Shown: piece after piece, positions 24,453 through 32,390 of the stretch
Layout: every line of letters begins with the position of its first letter
How positions within the stretch are numbered: the first letter of the stretch is position 1
NCBI RefSeq assembly: GCF_009749525.1
Contig: NZ_WOAC01000016.1
Span: 1 to 64,000 of the forward strand
Source: Mesorhizobium xinjiangense
GTDB taxonomy: Bacteria; Pseudomonadota; Alphaproteobacteria; Rhizobiales; Rhizobiaceae
Direction of reading: 5' to 3'
Length of the DNA: 64,000 bases
Notes under the pieces: generated by a model
Database searches by the model: none
Seen by the model: only the letters and a program-made list of their open reading frames with translations
Told to the model about the DNA's origin: nothing
Made by a program: the position numbers and the translations under genes

Positions 24453-25232
24453 TCAAATCAGCCCGGCGACGGCTTTCGAGCATTCGCGCAACGTGTCGAT
24501 GGCGATGTTGCGATAGTTCTCGTCCATGAGCCGGGCACTGTTGCCAGAGATGCCGAGCGAGGCGATTTCGCCGCTGTCGGACCTGACCGGTGTCGCCAGG
24601 GCGGCCACGCCGGCCTCGAACTCCCCGTCGACGAAGGCATAGCCACGTTTCGAGGTCGAAGCGATGTCGGCGGAGATTGTCTCGCGGTCGAGCACCGTGC
24701 TGTCGGTGAAACGCTCCAGCGGGGCGTTCTCGGTCAGATGCCGCGCTTGCTCCGGCGGGCAGGACGATACCAGCGCCCGGCCGATCGCCGTGTGCAGCAG
24801 GGGCACCCGGCTGCCGAGCGTGAAGCCGATGCTTGCCGGCCTGGAGTCGGCACCGGCATGGGCGACGTAAACCGCTTCCAGCCCGTCGATCATCGCCATG
24901 GAGATGCCGTCGGAAATCTGCTGGGAGAACGAGCGCAGGACGGGATCGATGGTTTTTCCGAACTGACGCGCCTGCAGGAAGCCGCTGGCCAGCACCAGAA
25001 TGCGCGGCGTCAGCGAGAAGACGCGATCCTCCTGCTTCACATAGCCCAGGTGAACCAGCGTCAGAACCAGTCGTCTGGCGGTCGCGCGGTCCAGTCCGGT
25101 CGTTCGCGCGATCTGGGGGAGGGTCAAATGTGTCGACGACGTGTCGAAGGCTTTCAGCACACCCATGCCTTTCGCGAAGGTCAGTGAGATGTCCCGATCG
25201 GTGATCTTGCGCATTCCGCTTTCGCGCCGCAT
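24453..25232 (-). CDS. IclR-family transcriptional regulator
   Basis: The 259-residue protein has an N-terminal winged HTH (LTLPQIARTTGLDRATARRL, then VLTLVHLGYV) and a GAF-like IclR effector domain (GFTLGSRVPLLHTAIGRALV, then TPVRSDSGEIASLGISG). The ATG at 25232 is preceded by GGAGGAGCAGGCAAAG. A longer frame to 25325 only reads through a dispersed repeat and is rejected. It sits between the importer and the dehydrogenase gene, so it is the best candidate regulator of the TTGTGCGA-bearing promoters; this is inferred. Confidence 0.9.
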   Translation of the reverse strand: MRRESGMRKITDRDISLTFAKGMGVLKAFDTSSTHLTLPQIARTTGLDRATARRLVLTLVHLGYVKQEDRVFSLTPRILVLASGFLQARQFGKTIDPVLRSFSQQISDGISMAMIDGLEAVYVAHAGADSRPASIGFTLGSRVPLLHTAIGRALVSSCPPEQARHLTENAPLERFTDSTVLDRETISADIASTSKRGYAFVDGEFEAGVAALATPVRSDSGEIASLGISGNSARLMDENYRNIAIDTLRECSKAVAGLI

Positions 25233-25267
25233 CTTTGCCTGCTCCTCCTCACCGGCCGTCAGCCGCT

Positions 25268-25382
25268 TAGCGCGCATTCGCTTCAAACGGAAACGTTTGA
25301 AGCAAAGATATGCGCGCCAGATCAATATGTTGGAGCATGTACCTTTCGCTCAAACGATTCGGTTTGAGCGGGACATACTCTA
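25268..25382 (+). repeat. Two-hairpin dispersed repeat, copy A
   Basis: About 115 bp. Dyad 1 is GCGCGCAT...TTCAAACG-gaaa-CGTTTGAA...ATGCGCGC. Dyad 2 is CGCTCAAACG-attc-GGTTTGAGCG. They are joined by CAGATCAATATGTTGGAGCA-type linker. Near-identical copies occur at 29552, 47388 and 59907 (inverted). This copy lies between divergent genes, upstream of iclR, unlike the other three. Confidence 0.85.
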
Positions 25383-25444
25383 AAGTTTGCGCGACGGCCC
25401 GACAATCCGGTTCGAGACGTTGTAGGGAATCAAATAGCCGCCAA

Positions 25445-25458
25445 TTGTGCGATTATAC
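25445..25458 (+). promoter_or_regulatory. TTGTGCGATTATAC motif upstream of the DUF1932 gene
   Basis: Third occurrence of the TTGTGCGA-TATA motif (others on the minus strand at 15557-15569 and 19563-19576). It is 75 bases before the DUF1932 start, in a region otherwise free of genes (25383-25532). Regulatory role inferred from recurrence. Confidence 0.45.
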
Positions 25459-25532
25459 ATCCAAGCGCCTATAAATATACGCAAATGCCGCCGCCGATGT
25501 GTCGGCCGGTCGAAAAGCAGGGAGCCGCTCAG

Positions 25533-26408
25533 ATGAAGAGTTTTCCGCGCATTGCCATGATCGGCTTCGGCGAGGCCTCCCGGGCCTTCGTTGCCGGATG
25601 GGGAGAAAAAGGCGCGGGCCGGATCGCAGCCCATGACATAAAGGCCGCCGACCCGCTTGAGGCTCCGGCGATGGAAGAGGCGGCGGGTGCGCTGGCGCTT
25701 GCCTGTCATGCGGAGCCCGCGCCGGCGCTTGCCGAAGCGCAGGTCGCCTTCTGCCTGGTGACGGCCGACCAGGCGCTGGTGGCGGCGAAGACGGCCGCAC
25801 CGCATCTGCCGCCGGGCCTGTTGTGGCTCGACGGAAACTCCTGCGCGCCGGGCACGAAACGGGCCGCCGCAAAGGTGGTCGAGGAGGCCGGCGGGCGCTA
25901 TGTGGATATGGCGATCATGGCGCCGGTCCATCCGCGGCTGCACCGCACGCCGGCGCTCCTGGCCGGCCCTCACGCAGGCGAAGCCATCGCGGCGTTGGGC
26001 CCGCTCGACATGGACCTGCGCGCGGCCGGCGACAAGGTGGGCGATGCCTCCTCGATCAAGATGCTGCGCTCGGTGATGGTCAAGGGCATCGAGGCATTGA
26101 CCGCCGAATGCATCCTCGCCGCGCGCCGGGCCGGGGTGGAAGGCGCGGTCCTCGCCTCGCTCCAATCCTCCGATCCCGGCATCGATTGGCAAAAACGCTC
26201 GGCATACAATCTGGAGCGCATGATGGTGCATGGCGCGCGCCGCGCCGCCGAAATGCGCGAAGTCGCCGCCACGCTGCGCGAACTCGGCCTGCCGGACCGC
26301 ATGGCGGCGGCAACCGCGCTGTGGCAGGAGGAGTTGGCCGCGCTCGCGCTCGACCCCGGTCCCGATGAGGCGGGCGAACGCGCCGACCGGATCCTGGCGG
26401 GCCTGTGA
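25533..26408 (+). CDS. NAD(P)-dependent beta-hydroxyacid-dehydrogenase-like protein, DUF1932
   Basis: The 291-residue protein has an N-terminal Rossmann fold (RIAMIGFGEASRAFVAGW) of the 6-phosphogluconate/3-hydroxyisobutyrate dehydrogenase type and the C-terminal DUF1932 helical domain (GDASSIKMLRSVMVKGIEAL onward). Lys184 in IKMLRS is the likely catalytic lysine. The ATG at 25533 follows GGGAG. It probably oxidises or reduces an intermediate of the oxygenase-linked pathway, given the shared promoter motif; substrate not predictable. Confidence 0.85.
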   Translation: MKSFPRIAMIGFGEASRAFVAGWGEKGAGRIAAHDIKAADPLEAPAMEEAAGALALACHAEPAPALAEAQVAFCLVTADQALVAAKTAAPHLPPGLLWLDGNSCAPGTKRAAAKVVEEAGGRYVDMAIMAPVHPRLHRTPALLAGPHAGEAIAALGPLDMDLRAAGDKVGDASSIKMLRSVMVKGIEALTAECILAARRAGVEGAVLASLQSSDPGIDWQKRSAYNLERMMVHGARRAAEMREVAATLRELGLPDRMAAATALWQEELAALALDPGPDEAGERADRILAGL

Positions 26409-26438
26409 CCAAGACAATCTGCGTCGTCGACGCGTCGT

Positions 26439-27089
26439 TCAGGAAGCCGCAGCAGTGCGTTTCGGCCGGCGGATGGTTCGCACCATTCCGCTGTCTCCGC
26501 CGCCGCAGAAGAACCGGTCGGCCCCATCCGATTCGAGCCCCGAGACACCGGTCCCGGCCGGCATTTCGAGGCTCTCCAGCACCTCTCCCGTCGTGGGATC
26601 GATGTGCCTGACATCGCTGCCGTCGTCCTCCCATGTGCCGTGCCAAAGCTCTCCGTCGACCCAGGTGACGCCGGTTACGAAACGGTCGGATTCGATCGTT
26701 CTCAGCACGGCTCCGGTTTCGGGATCGACCTGGTAGATCCGGCGGCCGCGGTGCTGGCCGACCCAGAGCGTTCCTTCGGCCCAGGCGAGCCCCGAATCCG
26801 CGCCGTCGCCGGGCGCCGGTATGGTGGCGAGTGTCTCGCCGGTCTCCGGATCGATCTTGCGGATCACCGCTTCGCCGATCTGGAACAGGTGCTGGCCGTC
26901 GAACGCCGTTCCCGCATGCGCGGGGAGGTCGAACGCGCCCTGCAGTTCCCCGCTTTCCGGGTCGAGGGAGTTGAGCGTGTCGCCGGCGGCGATCCAGACC
27001 CGGCGCCCGTCGAAACTGACCCCGCCGACGCTGTCGATGCCGGAGAAGGGGCCGTATTCGCGAATGATTTCGGCGGCTGTGCGTTTCAT
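26439..27089 (-). CDS. YncE/glutamine-cyclotransferase-like beta-propeller protein
   Basis: The 216-residue protein is made of ~45-residue repeats with SLDPESGELQG, KIDPETGETLA, QVDPETGAVLR and HIDPTTGEVLE turns, each followed by Trp-rich strands (GLAWAEGTLWVGQH, GVTWVDGELWHGTW). That gives a small beta-propeller. No signal peptide is seen, so it is probably cytoplasmic. It lies between the DUF1932 gene and the TPR regulator. Relatives often accompany DUF899 proteins. Ligand or enzyme activity unknown. Confidence 0.7.
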   Translation of the reverse strand: MKRTAAEIIREYGPFSGIDSVGGVSFDGRRVWIAAGDTLNSLDPESGELQGAFDLPAHAGTAFDGQHLFQIGEAVIRKIDPETGETLATIPAPGDGADSGLAWAEGTLWVGQHRGRRIYQVDPETGAVLRTIESDRFVTGVTWVDGELWHGTWEDDGSDVRHIDPTTGEVLESLEMPAGTGVSGLESDGADRFFCGGGDSGMVRTIRRPKRTAAAS

Positions 27090-27171
27090 GTCCTGATCCT
27101 ATCGTGTGGGGCGTCGGCAACCGAACGATTTTCGCTCATACCACGCTCCAATCCATAACTGTCCACACGGC

Positions 27172-28392
27172 CTAGCCGTTCGCCAGCGGGGCGGGGAGTA
27201 ACAAGCTTGTCGGGAAACCCGGCACGTTCGGCGCGATCCAGCGGCGGGCGGGTCCGCGGCCGAACGATTCGACCTTGCCGGTCTCGGCGAGTGCTTCCAG
27301 CGCCCGCTGCACCGTGCGCGGGCTGATGCCGAGGGCAAGCGCCAGCGCCGAACTCGACCATGCTTCGCCGTCGGCGAGCAGCGCCAGAACCTCGGCGTGA
27401 TCCCCTTCCACCGGCGGTGCCAGCACGCCGACCGTGCCGGTTGCGGCGAGGACCAGCACGAAACCCTTCTTCGTCGCCTCTACGCCGGCCACGTCTCGCA
27501 GCGCCTTGCGCAGCCGGCCGATCTCGACGCGCAACCGTGCCCGGTGCGATTCGTCGGCGTCCCTTGCACGGAAGGCACGTCCAAGAAGCATCTCTCGCGA
27601 GGCGTCTTCGGGCCAGGCTTCTGCCAGCGTACGCGCCAGCGCGAACAGCACCGGGCGGCTGGCGAGCGGGATCACGGTTGCTCCGGCGCGCACGACGTTG
27701 CGGCAGGCGTCGACAACCAGTCCCTCCGATGCCAGCACGGCTTCGACTTCGTCGAGGCGAAGCAATCGGTTCCTCTCGCGCGTGATCAGCCGCGCGGCAG
27801 GCGCCTCGAGGGCATGTGCCGCGCGCTCGACCTCGGCCATAAGTGCTGGAATTGCCGCCTTGCGCGCGGCAAGCGCGGCCTGGTCGACCGCGGCGCGTGC
27901 CGGCTTGGCGCGAATGCGCCGCATCGCTATGCCCGCGGCGACCAGCTCATGCCCGGCCCGTGATGCCGGCGCAAGCGCATCGGCGTCGTAGCCGTCGAGT
28001 GTCTGCTCGGCCTCGTCGAGCCGCCCGATCAGCAAAAGCCGCCGGGCCTCGAGATAGCCGGCATGGGCGGCATTGGCACGGTCGCCATGCGCTTCGAGCG
28101 TCGCCCGCGCCGCGTCAAGGCCCTGGACGGGCCGGCCCAGGTCGCGCGAGACGAGCGCGATCTCCGCTTCGGCAACGGCGCACCGCGCACGCGCCCTGGC
28201 TTCCCGGGGCTCGAAGGCACGCGCGGCCTTGCGCAGCAGTTCCCGGGCGCGGGCGAACTCGCCGAGCTGCGCCATCGCGATACCGCGCAGGGCGAGCGCG
28301 GGGGCATCGTCGCGCAGCGCGACGCGTTTGAGCGCCGCCAGCGGGTCGCCCGCGGCCAGCGCTCGTGCCGATGCGGTAATCAGCGAGTCCAT
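27172..28392 (-). CDS. Transcriptional regulator with TPR-like and winged-helix domains
   Basis: The 406-residue Ala/Arg-rich protein has a helical TPR-like N-terminal half (LRGIAMAQLGEFARARELLR and similar repeats to ~residue 190). Next comes a winged-helix section (~240-320, LAEAWPEDASREMLLGRAFR, then ARLRVEIGRLRKAL) resembling OmpR/SARP-type domains, and a C-terminal DeoR-like HTH (SSSALALALGISPRTVQRAL, ~345-380). The gene is divergent from the 97-residue protein and DUF899 genes, which it probably controls. Effector unknown. Confidence 0.72.
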   Translation of the reverse strand: MDSLITASARALAAGDPLAALKRVALRDDAPALALRGIAMAQLGEFARARELLRKAARAFEPREARARARCAVAEAEIALVSRDLGRPVQGLDAARATLEAHGDRANAAHAGYLEARRLLLIGRLDEAEQTLDGYDADALAPASRAGHELVAAGIAMRRIRAKPARAAVDQAALAARKAAIPALMAEVERAAHALEAPAARLITRERNRLLRLDEVEAVLASEGLVVDACRNVVRAGATVIPLASRPVLFALARTLAEAWPEDASREMLLGRAFRARDADESHRARLRVEIGRLRKALRDVAGVEATKKGFVLVLAATGTVGVLAPPVEGDHAEVLALLADGEAWSSSALALALGISPRTVQRALEALAETGKVESFGRGPARRWIAPNVPGFPTSLLLPAPLANG

Positions 28393-28498
28393 CGAAATCC
28401 CGTCACACTTGTCACTCTCACCCCCGGTCCCTCCCGTCGTAGCGTCTCACTCGGTTCTGCAGCGGCAGGACATCGCAAAGTCGATCGGGAGACCGGAA

Positions 28499-28792
28499 AT
28501 GGCAACACCCTTGAAGGCAAAGTGGCACGTCGGGCGTACGGAATGGGCGCCAGGCATGGCAAGGTGGCTCGGCCTCGCGGCCGCGCCGACATTCGGGCTG
28601 ATGGCATGGATCGTGGCGGTCGACGCGCCCCGCGGTGCCATCTGTTCCGCGATGCCGGACATGCTCCCGATCGGCGGCATGGCCTGGATGTATCTGCTGA
28701 TGAGCCTTTTCCACCTGCCGCCATGGCTGAAGCTCGCTTCCGGCCGTCCGCGGCGCCTCGCCCACACGGCAACCCAAACCGAAGGAGACTGA
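28499..28792 (+). CDS. Small two-helix membrane protein
   Basis: The 97-residue protein has two hydrophobic stretches (WLGLAAAPTFGLMAWIVAVD and GGMAWMYLLMSLFHLPPWL) and polar ends. It lies two bases before the DUF899 start, which is preceded by GAAGGAGACTGACG, so the two genes form an operon. No named family is recognised; possibly a membrane partner of the DUF899 protein. Confidence 0.65.
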   Translation: MATPLKAKWHVGRTEWAPGMARWLGLAAAPTFGLMAWIVAVDAPRGAICSAMPDMLPIGGMAWMYLLMSLFHLPPWLKLASGRPRRLAHTATQTEGD

Positions 28793-28794
28793 CG

Positions 28795-29484
28795 ATGAAC
28801 GCGATCGTTTCACGCGATGAATGGCTTTCCGCCCGCAAGGCATTGCTGGCCAAGGAGCGCGCCCTGACCCATGAGCTCGACGCATTGCGCGCCGAGCGCC
28901 GGCAACTGCCTTGGGTCAGGATCGACAAGCCCTATGTCTTCAAAGGGCCCGAGGGCGAATGCGGGCTCGGCGACCTGTTCGGCGGCCGCAGCCAGCTCGC
29001 CGTCTATCACTTCATGCTGGCCCCGGGTTCCGACCATATCTGCCCAGGCTGTTCCTTCATCTCCGACCATATCGATGCCGCACGCCAGCATTTCGAGCAG
29101 GCCGACCTGGCATTCGCCGCGGTCTCGCGTGCGCCGCTCGAGCAGATCGAACAGGTCAGGAAGCGCATGGGCTGGACCTTCCCTTGGTTTTCCTCGCACG
29201 GCAGCGACTTCAATTTCGATTTCGGCGTGTCGTTCAAGAAGGAGGACCTCGCCGGCGGCCGTGCGATCTACAATTACGGCACGGTGATCAAAAACAGCGA
29301 AGACATGCACGGCACGAGCATCTTCACCAGAGATGACGGCGGCGACATCTTCCACACCTACTCGACCTACGCCCGTGGAGACGAGCCGCTCATCGGCGCC
29401 TTCAGCTGGCTCGACCTTACGCCCAAGGGCCGCAACGAAACCGGTGGCACGATGAGCTGGGTGAAGCTGCACGACGAATATTGA
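28795..29484 (+). CDS. DUF899 family thioredoxin-like protein
   Basis: This 229-residue member of the DUF899 family has a thioredoxin-like fold with LAVYHFMLAPGSDHICPGCSF, FAAVSRAPLEQIEQVRKRMG and FPWFSSHGSDFNFDFGVSF segments. The CPGC pair sits where a redox CxxC would. Often annotated as a thioredoxin- or peroxiredoxin-like protein of unknown substrate. It ends in a convergent junction with an iclR gene across repeat copy B. Confidence 0.85.
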   Translation: MNAIVSRDEWLSARKALLAKERALTHELDALRAERRQLPWVRIDKPYVFKGPEGECGLGDLFGGRSQLAVYHFMLAPGSDHICPGCSFISDHIDAARQHFEQADLAFAAVSRAPLEQIEQVRKRMGWTFPWFSSHGSDFNFDFGVSFKKEDLAGGRAIYNYGTVIKNSEDMHGTSIFTRDDGGDIFHTYSTYARGDEPLIGAFSWLDLTPKGRNETGGTMSWVKLHDEY

Positions 29485-29551
29485 TGCAGGCAATGCCCGC
29501 CGAGAGCCGGCCCCGAAAGAGCGGTCATCCCGATCCGCTTACGGGGCCGGC

Positions 29552-29659
29552 TAGCGCGCATTCGCTTCAAACGGAAACGTTTGAAGCAAAGATATGCGCG
29601 CAGATCAATATGCTGGAACCTTTCGCTCAAACGATTCCGTTTGAGCGGGACATGTTCTA
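29552..29659 (+). repeat. Two-hairpin dispersed repeat, copy B
   Basis: Same element as copy A, missing six bases (CATGTA) in the linker (TGCTGGAACC). It lies between the convergent DUF899 and iclR genes. Its last three bases, CTA at 29657-29659, are the reverse complement of the TAG stop codon of the iclR gene. Likely a two-sided terminator. Confidence 0.85.
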
Positions 29660-30487
29660 CGCATCGCCGTTTGCCAGGGAGACCGTGCGCACCAGGTCGA
29701 CCAGGAGCGGACCGATCTTTTCCTCCAGCGCCTTCTGTGTGTGCAGGAAGGCCGGCCCACCGCAATTGAACGCCATCAGCGGCATGTCGGAATAGGCCGA
29801 CCGGTAGGGCACGGCGACCGCGTTGACCCCCGAATTCCATTCGCCGAGATTGGTGTAGAAGCCCTTTTCGCGCACCTGGCGCACGGCGTCCTCGATGCCG
29901 GCTTCGAGCGCCGGCCACGCCGCTTCTCCTGCCCTGGCACGGATCTGCTGCATCAGCCGCGCGCGCTCTTCCTCGCTGGTCCCGGCGAGATAGGCCCGGC
30001 CCATGGCTGAGCGGCCGAGCGATATGCGCGAGCCGACATCGAGCTGCAACGAGACAATGCCCTTTGAACGCGCGCAGGCGATGTAGACCATGGTGAGATC
30101 GTCGCGGCCGCCGAGCGCGACGAGCAGGTTCTCGCCCGCTCGCTGCGCCATCTCGCGCATATATTCGCGCGCCGTCTCGCGCACCTTGAGACCGGCCAGG
30201 CATGCATAGCCGAGGCCGAGAACCGGAATGCCGAGCCGGTAGCGGGCCGTCTCCGTGTCATAGAGGAGATAGCCGAGCGCGGTCAGCGTATAGGTCAGCC
30301 GCGAGACGGTGGAGTGGGGCAGGCCGGTGCGCTCTGCAAGCTGCACATTGCCGAGACCGGCAAGGTCCGTCGGCTTGAAGCAGCGCAGGATTTCCAGGCC
30401 GCGGTGCAGCGCGGTGACGAATTGCCGATCCTCGGCGTCGTTGGCCTCAACTGCCGGCCTGTCGGCCGGGTTCGCGCGTTTTCTCAT
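29657..30487 (-). CDS. IclR-family transcriptional regulator
   Basis: The 276-residue protein has an N-terminal winged HTH (GNVQLAERTGLPHSTVSRLT, then YTLTALGYLLYD) and an IclR effector domain (VGSRISLGRSAMGRAYLAGT, then NAVAVPYRSAYSDMPLMAFN). Divergent from the TRAP genes across a promoter with an IclR-type palindrome, so it most likely controls that transporter. Its stop codon is supplied by repeat copy B. Confidence 0.9.
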   Translation of the reverse strand: MRKRANPADRPAVEANDAEDRQFVTALHRGLEILRCFKPTDLAGLGNVQLAERTGLPHSTVSRLTYTLTALGYLLYDTETARYRLGIPVLGLGYACLAGLKVRETAREYMREMAQRAGENLLVALGGRDDLTMVYIACARSKGIVSLQLDVGSRISLGRSAMGRAYLAGTSEEERARLMQQIRARAGEAAWPALEAGIEDAVRQVREKGFYTNLGEWNSGVNAVAVPYRSAYSDMPLMAFNCGGPAFLHTQKALEEKIGPLLVDLVRTVSLANGDA

Positions 30488-30533
30488 TGTGCCTTGTTCC
30501 TTGCCTCGCGGCTTGCCCGGTCCGCCGCGCCCG

Positions 30534-30597
30534 TTGACACCCGAAGCGGCCTTCGCCTAAAGTTTTCAATGACAGAATATAATTCCGCAATGCAGAA
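30534..30597 (+). promoter_or_regulatory. Promoter and IclR-type operator for the TRAP operon
   Basis: TTGACA (30534-30539) with TAAAGT (30558-30563), 18-bp spacing, is one possible promoter. A second -10-like TATAAT lies at 30578-30583. Directly overlapping is TTCCGCA-A-TGCAGAA (30583-30597), a 15-bp near-perfect palindrome like known IclR-family operators. Occupation would block the downstream start, consistent with repression relieved by an effector. Confidence 0.6.
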
Positions 30598-30660
30598 ATA
30601 GGTCAAGCAGACCAGTGCGGATGCGTGCCAGCCGGCGCTCCGGCGTATGGGAGGATATCG

Positions 30661-31689
30661 ATGATGAAGTTTTCCGCTGTCACCGCGGCCGTTGCGGCTG
30701 CCCTATCAGTTGCCTTTACGGGTCTGGCTGCCGTCCCGGCCTCGGCCCAGACCACGACCTGGCAGGTGCAGAGCCACTGGCCCGGTGCCAGCAGTTCCTT
30801 CACCGACAGTCTCGAACGGCTGAAGGAGACGCTGGAGGAACGCACGGACGGCCGGCTGGTGCTGGAACTGCACGAGGCGGGCGCCTTGTTCCCGGCCAGC
30901 GACATCTTCAATGCCGTCAGCCGCGGGGCCATCGAGATGGGCACCATCTCGCCGGCCTATGTGACCGACCTCATCGAGGTCGCCGGCATCGCCTCCGGCT
31001 TGCCCTTCGCATTCAAGGATGTCTGGGAGGCGGCCTATTTCCAGAAGAATATCGGGCTGGAGGATATGCTGCGCGAAGAGGCGGCCGAGCATGGCGTCTT
31101 CTATTCCACCGACAAGGTCTATCCGACCGAGATGGTGGTGACCAAGCCGATCGAAAACATGGATGATTTTCGCTCCCTCAAGATCCGCTCCTCCGGCGCT
31201 CTGCAGGAGTTCCTGACCGCCGCCGGGGCGGCGGCAACATACGTTTCCGGCCCAGAGCTCTATCCGGCGCTGTCGACGGGGGTCGTTGACGGTGCGCATT
31301 GGGGCGCGGCCCAGGGGGCGATGAGCATGGGGCTGTACGAGGTCGCCAAATACCATGTGCTGCCGCCGCTCAACATCGCGGCCACGGATGCCTTCGTCAT
31401 CAACCAGGAAGCGATCGACGCGCTGCCCGAGGACGTGCGCCAGACCCTCATGGCGGCGCTGGAAGAGCAGTTCTGGTTCCGCACCAACGAGTACCAGTAC
31501 AAGGAACGGCTGGCGCTCGCCAAGGCGCAGAAGGAGCAGGATGTCCAGACCCTGATGCTGCCCGAGGCCGTGCAGGAACAGCTCGCCGAGACGGCGCTCT
31601 CTTTCTGGGAGAAGGAGGCTGAGAAGGGTGAGAAGGCGGCCGAGGCGCTGCAGAAGCTGAAAGATTTCCGTGCCGCGCTCGGCTACTGA
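30661..31689 (+). CDS. TRAP transporter substrate-binding protein (DctP family)
   Basis: The 342-residue periplasmic protein has a signal peptide ending near VPASAQTTTWQVQSHWPGAS and DctP-family features (AVSRGAIEMGTISPAYVTDL, then FRSLKIRSSGALQEFLTAAG with the Arg that binds a carboxylate). The TTYVSGPELYPALSTGVVDG-type segment places it in the group for lactate/oxo-acid-like ligands. First gene of a complete TRAP operon under the divergent IclR. Confidence 0.9.
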   Translation: MMKFSAVTAAVAAALSVAFTGLAAVPASAQTTTWQVQSHWPGASSSFTDSLERLKETLEERTDGRLVLELHEAGALFPASDIFNAVSRGAIEMGTISPAYVTDLIEVAGIASGLPFAFKDVWEAAYFQKNIGLEDMLREEAAEHGVFYSTDKVYPTEMVVTKPIENMDDFRSLKIRSSGALQEFLTAAGAAATYVSGPELYPALSTGVVDGAHWGAAQGAMSMGLYEVAKYHVLPPLNIAATDAFVINQEAIDALPEDVRQTLMAALEEQFWFRTNEYQYKERLALAKAQKEQDVQTLMLPEAVQEQLAETALSFWEKEAEKGEKAAEALQKLKDFRAALGY

Positions 31690-31790
31690 ATGGCCGTCTC
31701 GTCCATGACGCGCAGGCGGCAGCGACGGCAATGCGGGTCGGCGCCGTGGCCGGCATTGCCATATTTGTCCCACGGCAATGGATGCCGGCG

Positions 31791-32336
31791 ATGACGATCC
31801 TCGAGCGGTTCGTGCGCGGCGTGAGCTGGCTGAACGAGAAGGTCGGCTGGCTCGCCGCCTTTCTGATCCTGCCCATATTCGTGCTGCTCTTGGCCGAGGT
31901 CTTCATGCGCTACGGCATGGCCTCGCCAACGGTCTGGCTGGGCGAGAGCGCGCAGATGCTGTTCGGCGCCTATGCGCTCTTGTCGGGCGGCTATCTGCTG
32001 CTGCATCGCGGCCACGCCAATGTCGATATATTGAGCTCGAGGCTGACGCCGCGCCGGCAGGCGGCGGTCGATATCTTCACCTCGGTCCTGACCTTCTGCT
32101 TTCTCGGCGCTTTCCTCTACTTTGCGACCTCGATGGCCGTGGAATCGGTCGGCCGCATGGAACGCTCGATCTCGGCCTGGAAGCAGCCGATCTGGCCGCT
32201 CAAGCTCTTGATCCCCATTGCTGCCGGATTGCTCCTCCTGCAGGCGCTCGCCAAGCTGATCGAGGACGTGCGCATCGTGCTCCATGGTGCCCCGGCACAG
32301 ACCGCATCCCCCACGGAGACCATCGAGAAGGTCTGA
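31791..32336 (+). CDS. TRAP transporter small permease (DctQ family)
   Basis: This 181-residue protein has four transmembrane helices and the DctQ pattern WLGESAQMLFGAYALLSGGY, then LHRGHANVDILSSRL. The ATG at 31791 (MTILERFVRGV) is preferred; in-frame ATGs at 31782 and 31731 are possible, the latter adding 20 residues without a ribosome site. It scaffolds the large permease. Confidence 0.88.
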   Translation: MTILERFVRGVSWLNEKVGWLAAFLILPIFVLLLAEVFMRYGMASPTVWLGESAQMLFGAYALLSGGYLLLHRGHANVDILSSRLTPRRQAAVDIFTSVLTFCFLGAFLYFATSMAVESVGRMERSISAWKQPIWPLKLLIPIAAGLLLLQALAKLIEDVRIVLHGAPAQTASPTETIEKV

Positions 32337-32390
32337 CGAAAGCTTTTCATCGCCTGCCGGCCGCTGCGCCGGATTGTCCGGAGACGCCCG

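Noticed and set aside
25233-25325. Longer iclR start
   Set aside because: The extra 31 codons are mostly translation of dispersed repeat A and have no ribosome site, whereas ATG 25232 has GGAGGAG.
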